Positions 39,738 through 52,566 of a DNA stretch of 64,000 bases are shown here, one piece after another. Every line of letters begins with the position of its first letter. Within the stretch, counting starts at the first letter, position 1. The stretch spans positions 15,595,798-15,659,797 of the forward strand of contig CM068590.1 in assembly GCA_035048485.1 (NCBI GenBank). Direction: 5' to 3'. Below the pieces are notes generated by a model. It made no database searches and had not been told where the DNA came from. It saw nothing but the letters and a program-made list of their open reading frames with translations. The position numbers and the translations under genes are program-made. The DNA comes from Pteria penguin (taxonomy: Eukaryota > Mollusca > Bivalvia > Pterioida > Pteriidae).

Positions 39738-39915
39738 TTATAGAGTGACGCTTCCCCCATAGCCAGACTTCCCCCCGGAAGTCTCACTCTAGAGTGAGGC
39801 TCCCCCCCCCCCCCTAGGGGGAAGTCTCACTCTAGAGCCAGGCTTCCCCCTTGCGTATTAATTATCCAAGGGAGGAAGCCTCACTCTAGAGCCAGGCTGC
39901 TCCCTTGTATGTTAT
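39738..39915. repeat. Palindromic tract at the left edge of the 7.5-kb insertion
   Basis: Repeated 'ggaagtctcactctagag' and its complement 'ctctagagtgaggcttcc', several self-complementary units in a row with runs of C and G. The insertion begins CCGG then TGTTATAGAG. A matching tract lies at 47,070-47,236. Such DNA can fold into long hairpins. Confidence 0.75.
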
Positions 39916-41130
39916 AGAATGTCCCATTTTAGTAGTAGTAGTAATGAAATCTTCTCCTAGCGCTTTTGTTGAAATGTGTTGAAATTATCGGAACGATTTA
40001 CCTCTGTTACGTCCGTTGAGTCCTATATTTGTACATGTATGGTGATACGTCCATAACAGCTTGTAAGATAGATACTAAACCATTCAGCCCGGGATTTACC
40101 TGATTTTTATTAGTCAGGTGATATTAATTTAAAAGAGAAATCAAATATAAAGTTCATATTGGACATAAAAAAGCGAATAGGCATATTTGAAAATATGAAT
40201 ATCAGCATTAATTCTAACCTACATATATGCATGCACTTCACGTGTGGTACGGATTGAGAAAATAAGACGGATTGCGAAGCAAAAATGATCTGTGAAATGA
40301 CAATGACCGTCGGTTTATCTGCCTTTTTGACAGCATGTTTGTCTTTTTTTTTTTCTATCAATAACGATGTTAATTTAAACGATATCTTTAAAAACTAAAA
40401 TTTGTTATGATTATTTTTAAGGACTTTTTTAAAAAGGAAATTAAACATTTATTCCAAAAGATGCATGGAGGTGGGCGGTTTACTGGTTTCAGCATGTCTG
40501 TCTGTCTGTCTGTCTGTCCGTCCGAATTTATGTCCGTTGCATGGTATCTCTTTCATCTTTTGAGCTATCATGATATGATGATGCTTCATACATATGCTGT
40601 TCATGACCTGAAGATGACCATATCAATTTCAAGATGTAAAGGTAAAAGTTCAAGGTCAAATTTGCAATTGGTTTGTCAAAATGGTTTCTCAGTGATGTCT
40701 CTTAACTTTTGAACTATGATAGTGATACTTCAAATATATGTTTCTAATGACCTGAGGATGACCCCTATCAATTTTCAGATGAAAAGATCAAAGGTCATGG
40801 AGATCAAATTCGCAATTTCTTCGCTTCTTAGCACCATTTCTTCGCTTTTTCGCATCATTTCTTCATATCATTTGTTTGCCATGTGGACACAGCTTCTTCG
40901 TATCGTTGCTTCGCTTCTTCACGTCCACACATTGTATGTCAAAGAAGCGATGTCTCTTAAGGAACAACGTAGAAAAATGGCACTTGTTGCAAAGATGATC
41001 CGTAAAATGTCAAATCACGAAAAATAAATCTTCAAATAAAAAGATTTTAAACAACATTTGGTATGATAGATTGAGGATTTTGTACAGACAAAGATAACAT
41101 CGGACACTTCTCCATAAATGTTCCCGCGGA
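39916..41130. other. Insert interior, left arm, mollusc-type interspersed repeat
   Basis: A (TCTG)n stretch at 40,494-40,520 is followed by degenerate ~110-bp tandem units with 'gatgtctcttaacttttgaa'-like and 'caaggtcaaatttgcaa'-like words (40,540-40,830). This is the style of a common mollusc interspersed repeat. The 101- and 103-codon frames at 40,407-40,712 and 40,716-41,027 fall in this repeat and show no domain. Confidence 0.5.
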
Positions 41131-41418
41131 AGGTTTGACTTGAGTGTTATTTATACCGTTTTCCTGATGTTATGTGGTTGTGACACTTTCTATGCAGTGT
41201 TTGTTCACATTCATGTGTATATGCAGTTTTGGATTATATTTGTTTCGTCTGTATGTAAGGGCATTCACTGCGGGTGTGGCTAGCCAAACAGGAGACGCTC
41301 ACTCTTTCCGGGCACCTGGTCTCACCTCTGAATTTCAGGGGTCCGTGAATGTCCACTGTGGCACATTGTTTGTTCGTGCCATAGTCATGTGACACCAGTT
41401 ACTCTCGTATTTTGCTAT
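41131..41418 (+). repeat. Left terminal inverted repeat of the Ginger-type element
   Basis: Pairs with 45,552-45,826 in inverted orientation. It contains one 43-bp core ('aggagacgctcactctttcc' then 'gggcacctggtctcacctct') that is the source-like unit of the intron 4 minisatellites. Confidence 0.8.
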
Positions 41419-41795
41419 AAAAATTACTTTTACGTGAATTATACCGTTTCGAATGAGCTAACAGAGAAATAAAGGTCTTTGTGTTACACTAACATTTAAA
41501 ACATTTAATATGTTTTAACATTATTATAACAATTTAATAATGTTTAAACATTTTATTAACTGTTTTAAATATTAGTGTGACATTTGCACTATCACCATCG
41601 CTATTTTATCATTTCCGGAACTTTACGTCCGAATCACTTTACGGTTTACTTTACATTCTTATATATCCTGTATAAAGAAAGCAGCGTGCGTTAGAATTAG
41701 AAATACAAATGATGTATGATGAATATTACAAAAGTAGCTATAGAAAGACAATATGGTAATTCAACGAATAAAACAAATCTTTTGCTCAGTTTTTT

Positions 41796-42161
41796 ATGCA
41801 GAAAGAACAAAAAGGAACCCACAATTTTGTTGAATCGATCAACAAATGCCGTCTTTTATTTCTAACTGCATTACAGTACAGTGAAATATATGAACTTCCA
41901 AAACTTCACATTTGTGATATTTTGCTACAGTGTTTGGAAGATGCTCTAACAAAACTTTCAGTTTCAAATGACCTTAGCGATATTTTATTCAAAATAAGTG
42001 AAAGTGTTGACAATGAATTGGGAAAGTTCAATGTTGGTGAAATATTCATACCATTAGCTTATTTCAAATTTGATTGGGAACTGAGATGTACTTTTGGAAT
42101 CCCAAATTATAGTGATAATCTGGACGATCATCATTTCGAAGCCGAAACAGATACCGAATAA
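41796..42161 (+). other. Unrecognised 121-codon frame upstream of the transposase
   Basis: Starts MQKEQKGTHNFVESI and ends HHFEAETDTE. It lies inside the element, 5 bp before the transposase start and in a different frame. The composition looks protein-like (acidic, leucine-rich, helical) but I recognise no family. It could be a short accessory protein of the element or an N-terminal exon of the transposase. Confidence 0.35.
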
Positions 42162-42166
42162 GCACA

Positions 42167-44337
42167 ATGGATGAGGATCAATGGCATAGGCACATTCTTC
42201 AATACTTATCGTTATCTTCTTATCCATCATATTTTACAAAAAATGACAAGTGAAAGTTGCGAGCCCGCGCCAAACGATATACTTCGCATAATGGAAAATT
42301 ATTTTGGAAGAACAATAGTGGAGACTTGCGCGAAGTTGTATATACTGAAAAAGCACGTCAAAATCTCTTAAAATCTTATCACGATAATAGAAGCCACATG
42401 GGAAGAGAACGAACATACCAAATACTATCTAAGACTTTCTATTGGAAGAATATGTTTTCTGACGTCACTTCCTACGTAGCATCTTGCGACAAGTGCCAGT
42501 ATACTTCAAAATTCATAAAAGGCAACGAGGAACTACATCCGATTCCCATTGTATCACCTTGGTACCACATAGGAATAGATCTTGTGAAAATGCCGAAATC
42601 ACAGATCGGAAATTGCTACATCTTAAGTGTGGTTGATTATTTTTTGAAGTGGCCGGAGGCAGTAGCCATCGAAAATAAATCATCGAAATAGTGGCAAAAG
42701 CATTGCTAAAGATCTTTCTGCGAATGGGGTTTCCTGCGGTAATTAGCAGTGACCAAGGACGGGAATTCGTCAATAGTACAATGGAAATCTTGAGAGAAAG
42801 CACAGGTATCCTTCATCGCATTTCATCTGCGTATCATCCGCAAACCAACGGGTTAACTGAGAGATTCAACAGAACTCTCCAGGACATGTTGATAAAAGTA
42901 ACATCTGCAAACCAGGATGACTGGGACTTGTTTTTAGATGAGATTCTTTTCTCCTATAGAGTAGGAATACAGAAAGCATCCAAGCAGTCTCCTTTTGATG
43001 TCATGTTTGCCAGATCGCCAGTTCATGACTTTGACAGTCGTATACAACTGGCAATTTCAGATCAAGATATCGTAGAGAGAGTCAATGAAATGAGCCGTCT
43101 AAGGGAGGAAATTGAGACTAATGTGAAAACTAACGTCAGTAAATCACAAAGTGAGCAGATCAAACGTAGTAAAACTCGCATCAAAGAGTTGGGAATCAAG
43201 GTTGGTTCCAAAGTTCTTAGATACAACACTAGGAAAGCATCCAGAAAAGGATCAAAAATGGAAACCCGTTGGTTAGGTCCCTATACTGTAACACATTTAA
43301 CTAAAAAAGGTGTTCCAACCCTACAAAATCTAAACGATGAAAAAACTCTTAAAGTTTAGTATAATGTCAAGCAGCTTAAACCTTTTCAAGAACGCACTCA
43401 CGAAAACGAAGGAAACTTGGCAAGGAAGGACCACAAGAGAGACAAGGGAAAGATACAGGAAGAAAATAGTTTGGAAGAGATGACCAAAGAGAAGATATGT
43501 GATGATGTGACCGAGGGAAAGAGAGATGAAGATATGACACAGGGGAAGAAGGAAGAAGATATGACTGAGGGAAAGGGAGATGAAGATGTTACCAAGAATA
43601 GAGGTGATGATATGACCAAGGGGAAGAGAGGCGAAGATAGTACAGAGGGGAAGAAAGGTGATGATATGACAGAGGAGAGGAAAGGTGAGGGAAATGACCG
43701 GGAAAAGAAAGATGAAGGTATGGCTGAGAGGGCAAGAGACGATTTAAAAGATCTAGAAAGGAAAGAGACAAATGATGAAGGGAACTGCTGTAAAATCAAT
43801 GATTGCTTTATTGAAAAATTATCAGAGGCGCCAAACAAGATTTTTAGTTCAGTTGATGCCACATGGCAAAGGCAGTTTAAACCAATGTTTAGAATAAGAA
43901 AATACCATAAGCTTGTCCACAAGAAGGAGTTAACTATCCCGAAAAACATCGAGAAAATGAAAGGCGATGGAAATTGCTTTTTCCGATCTTTGAGCTATGC
44001 CATTACAGGATCACAGAGTTCGCATGGGCAAATAAGAAATGCAGTCATTTCGTTTATGACCACCAATTCGAATCGCATCGAAAATCATTTTGGCAATTCT
44101 TACCTTGATGATTCAAATATGGAGGAATTAGGGACATGGGCCACCTAAGCTGAAATTCTATCTTCTGCCGCCTATTTGAATACGGATATCTATATCTATA
44201 CCAAAGCCGGGGAGATTATGAAATGGCTTGATTATCCGTCTAAGATGCTTAACCCACGTGCTAGTTTTACTGAAAAGAATATTTATATTTGCAATCTGTG
44301 TGGAAACCATTTCGACATAGTAAAAGATGTTCAATGA
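42167..44337 (+). pseudogene. Ginger1 transposase: integrase core fused to OTU protease, broken
   Basis: From ATG 42,167 the frame gives YPSYFTKNDK, the YPYY-type motif; a zinc finger (HDNRSHMGR, then CDKC); an integrase core with Asp at 42,578-42,580 (HIGIDLV), Asp at 42,751-42,753 (SDQG) and Glu at 42,859-42,861 (TERFN), the last two 35 residues apart (DD35E); and GPY at 43,276-43,284. A Lys/Glu/Asp-rich linker follows (43,480-43,760; ~13-aa units such as DDMTEGK). The OTU cysteine protease domain has its DGNC Cys at 43,975-43,977 and its His in GNHFDIV at 44,308-44,310. Expected length is about 720 aa. Lesions: TGA at 42,251-42,253, one frameshift near 42,680, TAG at 43,357-43,359 and TAA at 44,146-44,148. 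The last falls inside the OTU domain, which reads on in the same frame afterwards. The family catalyses cut-and-paste transposition; the OTU domain's role in transposition is unknown. Confidence 0.82.
43480..43765 (+). repeat. Coding minisatellite between integrase and OTU domains
   Basis: Degenerate ~39-bp units ('gatatgaccgagggaaag'-like) encode an alternating acidic/basic linker with a DxMTEGKx core. It stays open in the transposase frame despite the stops elsewhere. On the complementary strand it generates a Ser/Phe-rich spurious frame (43,398-43,949). Confidence 0.7.
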
Positions 44338-45551
44338 AATGTCACATTCATGACATATTGAGCAGAAAATAATGTGCACCGTATTATTTTTCTTGCTATT
44401 GTTAAATTGTTACGGTAATTAACAATGATTGAACGGTTCTTGCAGGATGTTGGCTTGACAACGGATTTTACATATTTCATATTTGCAATTCGTGTTTGTC
44501 ATTATTTTAAGTTTATAATTAAGCATCAAAAACATAATGTACCTCATATCATTATGCTATCGTAATTGAAGATTCGAGAAGTATCTAGTTTTTGGCCTGT
44601 CTGTTGGTCTGTCTGTGACAAAACTGTTTAACATTGGCAATAACTTTTGAATGATAAAAGATGGGCTTTAATTAAAGTTAATACATGTATTTCACATGTG
44701 TATTCCTTGTGACATGACATTTTAGAAGGGTACCAAAACATTTGACCTTGCGACTCTGACGTCGTACTTTGACCTACTACTTTTGAACAACTTTAATATA
44801 GGTTGTAGTTTTTGAATGGCTATTGATTATATAATGATAGGGATATTTCATATATGTATCCTTTGTGACAAACCTTTTAGTGTTGGTAACTTAACTTTGA
44901 TCGTGTGACCTTGACTTTGGAGTATGACCTTTACATGCATCGCCGTATGACATTTACATCAAATCAACTTAAACCTTCTCTATAAATTTTGAGTAGTAAG
45001 TTATGTGGCTGTAATATATCACATGTGAATCTTCATTTTTAGTCCTATTAGTTGGTACTAGGACTTTGCAACCTTCACCTCTTTGTTATGCCTTCTTTAG
45101 AATAACGACATGTTTACTGAAAAATGCCAAAGAGGATATTCGTGTTTCACAAAACAAAAATACGTATGTCTTATTGCTATAGTTATTTGTTACATTGTTT
45201 CGTATCACATTTAGATGTTTCTTAATTACGAGGAGTTTGAAGAAATTTAGACTTGACAATGGATGTTATATATTACATGCTTATAGTTCGTGTTCGTGGT
45301 TAAGCTTCGAGTTAATTACTTTTCATCAATTTTCTTCATTCCTGTTCATTGAAAAAATAAACTTTAACATTTCATAGCACTTTCTTTTTGTGAGAGATTC
45401 TTATAGTGACACTTAGATGATGTTTAAAACAATAGAATTGTTTAAACTCGATGGCAAAGAGGTATAAGTATTATCTCTAGATCAGCAAGGAAGCAATTTC
45501 CAGCAAGCAAATAGGGCACTGTCGAGCAAACTGAACAATTCACAAGGTAAA
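44338..45551. other. 3' part of the Ginger-type element, non-coding
   Basis: No gene. 44,590-45,010 holds degenerate repeats of the 'gtctgtctgtgac ... taacttttgaatgata' type, similar in style to 40,494-40,830. Confidence 0.5.
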
Positions 45552-45826
45552 ACACGGAGGTAACTGAAGTCTTGTTACTATGGCACCAACAACAATGTAC
45601 CACAGTGGACATTCATGGACCCCTGATAATCAGAGGTGAGACAAGGTGCCCGATGGGAGTAAGCGTCCTCTGTTAGGCTAGCCAAACCCGTCACGAATGT
45701 CCTTAAATACAAACGAAACAATTAAGCAAAAAATGTACATAGAATTAATGTGAACAAATACTGTATACTGAAAGTGTCATTGTCACATTACGCCATAAAA
45801 ATGTATAATAAGACTCAAGTCAAACC
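45552..45826 (-). repeat. Right terminal inverted repeat of the Ginger-type element
   Basis: Inverted partner of 41,131-41,418. The arms differ at many scattered positions, which agrees with an old, inactive insertion. Confidence 0.8.
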
Positions 45827-47069
45827 CTTGGCTGTTAGCTTGTTTACGAACTCAGGCCTGTAAAGGGAATAAGTGTGACAAATAATGTCAAAAATACAAG
45901 TACAAAGTACATTAGACTCGGAGGTCGATACATACAACAACAGGAACCATTGAGTATCCCATGCCGACATAGGACGGTCATTTACACAGTATGGATTTAT
46001 TGAATAAATATAGGTTGTACATGCCTATATAAGTTGTATAATGTGTAATATTATGGTAAAGACCTTGTCTTTTGTCCTCAATCAGTAGGGGCCATCTACT
46101 CTCTGAGATATATCAGCCTAACAAGTAGGAAGTCTGTGAAAAGTATCCTTAATTATTGGTTACACAAGCCTGTATATTACGTGCAGTATTAACATGACTG
46201 ACCTTTGACCGCAAAATCAATTGATGTATCTAATCTCTTAGGTGTATCCTTATCAAATATTAAGCTCCTTTGTCAAAGAGTTCTTCCAATAAAAGTCCTC
46301 GTGCAAAAGGAAATGATTTTGACCTTTGACCATCTCACCTAAATATCAATAGGGTTTATATATCAGCCTACCAAGCATTAAATCTCTAGGTGATTATTCA
46401 AAAGTTGTCAATGTGCAATGTGTTTCCAAAGAAGCCATTACCTGAATATGTGACATAGAGTCGAGGCGAAACATTTGGATGATGATCAACCACAGGGCTC
46501 CCTTTTCAATCCATCCCCCTTAATAGTACTTCTATTATATAGTACAATTAAGGGAGATGGGTTGAAACGGGAGCCCCGTGGATCAACAAAATAAAAGAGA
46601 TGTAAATACAGTCAAGACACCATTTGTGACTACCATACAGAAAACAGAGAGCACAAAAACCATTACATCGCCTCCTCTTTGCGGAAACTAATATGTACAG
46701 GATGTAATGTAAGAGTTTAATGTTAAGGTTTTAAGAATGAACAATATACATTCCGATATACATACTATCGCCACTCATGGGAATCTAGAAGAGAGTGTTT
46801 AACTTTGGGTCCCCTAGGATTTGTAAAAAAATCCACTATTGTGCTACTTTATGCCTTATCGCATACACAAAAATGAAGGATCTAAAACTCCCGGGTCGGG
46901 TCCGACCCCTCTTGAAAAAGTTCTGGGTTCGCGCATGTTCGTCAATTTAACCACAAATCATACCTATTTTTAAAGAGGGCCATCCAATATAAAGTTGCTT
47001 CCTACGTAGCTGTGGTCATAGATCACGTTTGACGCCGAGTCCTTGGTTCATTTCTTAATCCAAACAGAA
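45827..47069. other. Insert interior, right arm
   Basis: No gene recognised. 46,040-46,440 carries diverged repeats sharing 'tgacctttgacc' and 'atatatcagcct' words, in the style of common mollusc interspersed repeats. The stretch near 46,880-46,950 is more GC-rich ('cccgggtcgggtccgacc'). Confidence 0.45.
46490..46581. repeat. 41-bp-arm hairpin (MITE-like palindrome)
   Basis: Arms 46,490-46,530 and 46,541-46,581 are complementary at about 36 of 41 positions around a 10-bp loop ('tctattatat'). The outer parts of the arms read 'ccacagggctccc' and 'gggagccccgtgg'. Probably a small foldback element. Confidence 0.75.
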
Positions 47070-47236
47070 AGGGGAAGTCTCACTCTGGGGGGAAGTCTCG
47101 CTCTACAACTAGTTGTAGAGTGAGACTTCCTAAAGGGGAAGTCTGGCTCTAAAGTTAGCCTTCCCCCGGGGGAAGTCCCACTCTAGAGCAAGACTTCCCC
47201 GGGGGAAGTCTCACTCTAGAGTGAGGCTTCCGGGGG
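47070..47236. repeat. Palindromic tract at the right edge of the insertion
   Basis: Same 'ggaagtctcactctagag' and 'agagtgaggcttcc' units as at 39,738-39,915. To its right, at ~47,243, module 3 upstream sequence resumes at the equivalent of 4,197 in module 1. Confidence 0.75.
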
Positions 47237-47242
47237 GAATTA

Positions 47243-50200
47243 ATCTTGGCAGATAATTTGCAAACAATTAGTTAATTCTTTAAATAACATCAATGTTGAA
47301 TGATTTTGTCAATATTATAAAAGAAATAAATATCATTTTATACTATGTGACTTTATTTGCAATACATTCAAGCAATTTCAAAACAGTAATATTTTCAAAT
47401 ATTCATATTTCACTTTAAACTTGTATTTTTCTTTCTATAAACGAATAATAAATGCTGTCATGGTGAGAAAATTTCCGGCATATCTGTGTAATTTCTAACA
47501 TTTTTTTGCGTTTATTTAGGATGGTTTTTATTATATTTTTTATATATTTCCCCTGGATTCCTAATTTTTTCTCGTGAATACATTTGTATTTTCGTCATGC
47601 AGAAGATGGTATAATACAGTTCTTCTTTTTTGTTTTAAAGAAAAGAACAATGAAAGTAAATTACAAGTGAAATTTTTTCCTCAGTTTTTTCAGTTTCTGT
47701 ATTGTATAAAAGAGTGAATATTCACAAGAGTTTTTTAATTTGTCTCTTTCAAAGAAACGTCCTTACTACACTTGGGAAATAGGTATACTGTAAAGTGCAA
47801 AACACAAAGTGGTTTTAGATTTATCACTTCAATATTATACTGTTATCAAAGACTTGATGATAAAAGTACACTTAATGACTCCGGTAAGCAACAGATGTAA
47901 CCATGTGTTCATTTAATATAGACCAAAATATAAACACCTTCAGCTAAATCATATAAATTTATTTGGAAGTGTAACATAATCTAAAATTTTTATGTGAAAC
48001 AGCATAAATGCATGACTAAAATATTGTCTAAAACTGATTCTTTCAAACATTCAAAAACCTCCAGCTATACATTCTTTTAAACTTAGTAATAATTTCATCT
48101 GTCAACGACCGAAGCCGATATAATTTTGGAAATCTGTATATTTGTAAACTTCAAATTTCAAATTTAAAATTGACAGACAAAATAGCGTTGCTGAACATGA
48201 AAAACAAAACTTTCGTAAATTTTGTTGTAAACAATAAATAGAAGTCTATCAATAATATTTATAGCTGTGTCCAACGTATAAGAAGCGTAATTGTGTATGA
48301 ATACTGCGATGGAATTGCCGAATGGTGTAATTTACTAAAAATGGTCTAATTGAAATTCTTTTAGTATTATAAAATCTAATAGTCAAGCTCTGCAAGAAGC
48401 ATTCCACATAGATATAGAATAGACTTTATATGAAATTACACAACAAATGGATTTGAAGAAAAACGTTGCACTAAAGAATTTTCTTGGCATGTTGATTGTT
48501 GCAGTTTATCCCGCTTCATACATTGGACCATAGTGACGTCACAATGACGTCATGTTATGTTTTGGCAAGTTTTCTGCTACATTAAATAATTGTGTATTCC
48601 ATTAACACATGATAAAGTAGTACAATTAATGTACAAGCATCAAATCTAAAATTACTTTTGAAATACGCTTAGTGGCCATGGAGATATGACTTTGCTCAAG
48701 GTCATGTCACACTTTCCAATTATGGGAATCCATTATAACATATTATCTCTGAAGTACCATTACATTAGGATAAAAAAACATTTGCAGTCTGGAAAAGATT
48801 TTGATAAAACTAAGCCTTAGATTTAAGGTGGTTTTTAAAGTTTAATCATGGAATATATTTGGAATCAGCACCGATGTGTATTAGCACATGTGTATTAGCC
48901 AAACTGCTCAGCCGTATTTGGTGTCAAATCTGCAGTTTTACCAGTAAATATGTGACGGAAGTGGAGGGGGCAGGCGGCGGGCCCGTTCTAATTCCACCAC
49001 GGCATGCATCTATCATTAATTTAATTTCATTATACTTGTAGTATATAAGAATAAATCATAACGTTGGGAAATATTTTAGTAATTTGTAACACATTTTGTG
49101 ACTAATTCCGTTTTTGCCTATGATTCAAATCGCTTATTCCTTCCGGATATCAGTACGAAACTCTCCGTGTAATTTTATCAAATATTCTGCTTCTTATCAA
49201 TAGCTTTTTAAGTGGAAGGTCTTGGTTAGCTTAGCAAAAAAATTATATTATATTATATTATATTACATTATATTATATTAGCAATCATACCCGTATTTTA
49301 CAGATAGTTAGTGCCTACTGGGGACAGACAGCTTCAACCCCCCCCCCTATTCAAGTGTCTATTTTCCAGATATATCTGGGTTTAACTGGGTTGGATTTCC
49401 ACCTCCTATTTTTTTATGTTATATTGTCCATAATGTCCAGATAAGATCTTTAAAATAGAGTTCCCTGCCTCAATATAGAGATAATTATTTTACCATATAC
49501 TTAGGTGTTAAGCAACATTATCTGGAGAGGACAAGATTTATGAGGTCTATCGAATTTGTAGCATGAAAGTAATTTGTGGTATAAAACTGCAGACACAATT
49601 GAATGTTCAGAGAATACTCGTGTAATCCACAAAATTCGAAATAGAGTGCATTTTACTAATTCTAAATAGAAATATCGTTAAAAATCTTTAATGTTGAAGA
49701 GAATTTGAGAATAAAATAATGTTCGGTTACTATGAATGCTGTCATTTCAAAATAATGATGGATTCAGTAATATATGATATATATGAATATGAAAACTTAT
49801 CTTACGTTCTGTTTTCAAATGTTTATTTTTATAAGTGCAACAACCTTCTTTAACAGTGATCAAGTCATTTGCGGAAACTAAGATAATATCTCAAATCGAA
49901 ACGGTTCTCAATAAAAGACTATTTAGCACTAAGTTCAATATCATAGATATTAAAACCCATTCTGAATTTTATCTACTTACAAAGCAGTATTAATACTATT
50001 TTCTATGTAGAACGCCAGACCCGTATGTACACAATATCTATCTAACGTGTCAACATTATCATTAACTTTAGGGATGCTTTGCAGATTCTCTTTAAAATGC
50101 AGGTTTAATCATAAAGACCTATCAGAATATTGAAACCCAACTAGATACTAGAGACTAAGTGATATTGTAATACATACCTAGTCACCTGTATATTCATTGA

Positions 50201-52550
50201 TTACCACCGGCTGGAGGGGCCTCTAATCAATTCGCATAAAAATTGAAACAAAACGAAAAACAATATGCATTTCAACAATACAAGATAAACCACATGCCCT
50301 GAACTCTAACTTTATTATACTGTCAGTTTAGTGGTGACGTGGTTTAAAGTGCTATCTAATTCACGATGAAATGAACAGTAACAATATGGGTTATGGATAA
50401 ATGCACATCATTTGTGATTTAACAGAAATAAATTGTGTATTATCAAAATATAACCTGAGTATATTATACACAATCAAGCACTGACCTAAATGCGTCTCAT
50501 AATGTTCGACATCAAGTTGGACAATAAAATATTTGGTCGCACCCCATCCAGACGAGAACATGTATATCATGTACTTGCTATTGCGGGTGTAGATGTCATC
50601 TAAATTAGGCCCTTGAACTGAAGTTGATCTAACAATTTCAATACTTCAAATACCAATATATACATTTTCTTATACATGTACTTACGTTTAACTTGATACC
50701 TATCTCAACTTGGGGATTTCCTCCATGTATGCATGTTCTTATATACATGTTTAATTATTCGTTTAATTTTATGTACATTTTTATCATATTTATATATTTA
50801 TTTGAATGGCAGGAATCTTCAGTTTTAGAAGTCATTTAAACAGATATTAAAATTTAATCAATTGAGTTGATTACTGATTCGATATGAAAAACATAGATTT
50901 TGATTTATGATTTCAGCATATATGTTACTGTCCTCGTCATGAAATGTCTTTTTTTTAAATTTTCTTGTTTCTGCTTATTAGTTAGGCTAGAGTTTTAAGA
51001 CTTTTCAGCATGAACATAATTTATTATGAATGTAGTTGTGGTGTTGTTACCATGGTTATATCTTAAATCGATATAAAACACAACAAACAGAAAACCATCA
51101 CACGTGTCATTTTGATAACAGTTCACTCTTTCTGCTCTTCATCTGCTTTATTCCTCACATTCTTTTTTGATCTTGGCAAATAATTTGCAAATGATTAGTT
51201 AATTCTTTTAAAAACATCAATGTTGAAAGATTTTGTCAATATTATAAAAGGAATAGATATCATTTTATACGATGTGAGTTTATTTGCAATACATTCAAAC
51301 AATTTCAAAACAGTAATATTTCCCAATATTCATATTCTCCAGTAAGCTTTTTTTCTATAAACGAATAAAAAACCCTGTCATGGTGACAAAATATCCGGCA
51401 TATCTATGTAATTTTTTTTATGTGAAACAGCATATGTGCATGACTTAAATATTTCAAACATTCAAAATCAATAGGAAAATATGTATGTTCCTCCAGCTAT
51501 ACATTCTTTTAAACTTAGTAGTAATTTACTCTGTCAACGACCGAAACCGATATGATTTTGGAAATCAGTATACTTGTAATCTTCAAATTTGAAATTTAAA
51601 ATTAACAGACATTATAGCGTTGCTGAACATGAAACACTTTAGTTAATTTTGTTTTAAACAATAAATAAAAGCCTATCAATAATATATATATAGCTGCGCC
51701 CAACTTACAGTTGTGTATAAATACTGGGATTCAATTGCTGAATGATGTAATTTACAAGAAATGGCCGAATTGAATTGAAATTCTATTGGTATTATGAAAT
51801 CTAGAACTAAGTCTCAGCAAGAGGCATTTCCAATAGATATAGAACAATCTTTATATGAAATTACACAACAAATGGAGTTGAGAAAAAGGTTGCACTAAAA
51901 CTTTTTTTCTTCGCATGTTGATTGTTTATCCCGCTTCATAAAGTACATTGGGCCATAAAGACCTTGCTCAAGGTCATGACACACCTTCCAGTTATGGGTA
52001 TCCATTATGACATAGTATTTGTGAAGTACCATTAGATTAGGATAAAGAATTACCATTGAAGTACATTCTGGAAGGGATATTGATAAAACTAACCCCTTTT
52101 TAAAAAATGATTAATAAAGTTTAAGCATATAATATATTTGGAAACAGTGCCGATGCACTGGCAATGCGACTGGTGATACCATCAGGAAATCCGCACATCA
52201 GAGGTTGTATCAATTCAGTGTTAAAAACTATAACATGTGATATATATCAGTTAAATGTATTGTAAAATTTATTGCACTTGAATAATGCGCAAGAAAGCGC
52301 CCTATTTGCAGTCTGAACTCGATTTCAATCAAATCAACGGTTAATTTTAAATCGTGAAACGTGTAATAGAACCAGCATGAACGTTTGTCCATAAAAGTAG
52401 GCTTTTTGTCGTTATTTAACTCGTGATTATAAAAATATACTACATTGACCTGTCGTAGTAACAGATGAAAATAACGTGTAAGTTTGCACTTGCTTATTTA
52501 GCCCAAAGCATGAAACATTGCTCATCCAATTGCATTGTAATGATAGTGCA
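47243..52550. repeat. Module 3 upstream block, right part
   Basis: A diverged counterpart of the module 1 and 2 upstream blocks with rearrangements: the 'cttggcagataatttgcaaa' segment occurs at both 47,246 and 51,174. It ends in the conserved region leading to the TATA box. No protein-coding gene was seen. Microsatellite at 49,242-49,280. Confidence 0.7.
48534..48552. promoter_or_regulatory. Paired CRE-like palindromes, module 3
   Basis: TGACGTCA at 48,534-48,541 and 48,545-48,552, unchanged although the surrounding block differs noticeably from modules 1 and 2. Confidence 0.5.
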
Positions 52551-52566
52551 TGTAGAAAAATTTCTT

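Larger units (their letters stand above)
41131..45826 (+). mobile_element. Ginger1-type DNA transposon, degenerate (~4.7 kb)
   Basis: A transposase pseudogene lies between inverted repeats of ~280 bp at 41,131-41,418 and 45,552-45,826. The arms share 'ggtttgacttgag', 'gtttgttcacatt', 'ggctagcc', 'ctcacctctga', 'caggggtcc', 'gaatgtccactgtgg' and 'gtgccatag'. The transposase has an integrase-like core, GPY motif and OTU domain, which in the published description define Ginger1 cut-and-paste elements. I could not find the expected 4-bp CCGG/CCGT duplication at either end, so the outer limits are uncertain. An alternative is that the outer palindromic tracts (39,738 and 47,236) are the true ends: the left one starts CCGG then TGT, as expected for the superfamily. 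Confidence 0.7.

Noticed and set aside
40407..41027. Two frames of 101 and 103 codons in the insertion
   Set aside because: They lie in interspersed tandem repeats with (TCTG)n and 'caaggtcaaa'-type words, with no domain.
43398..43949. 183-codon Ser/Phe-rich frame on the minus strand
   Set aside because: It is the shadow of the charged linker and OTU coding sequence on the plus strand.
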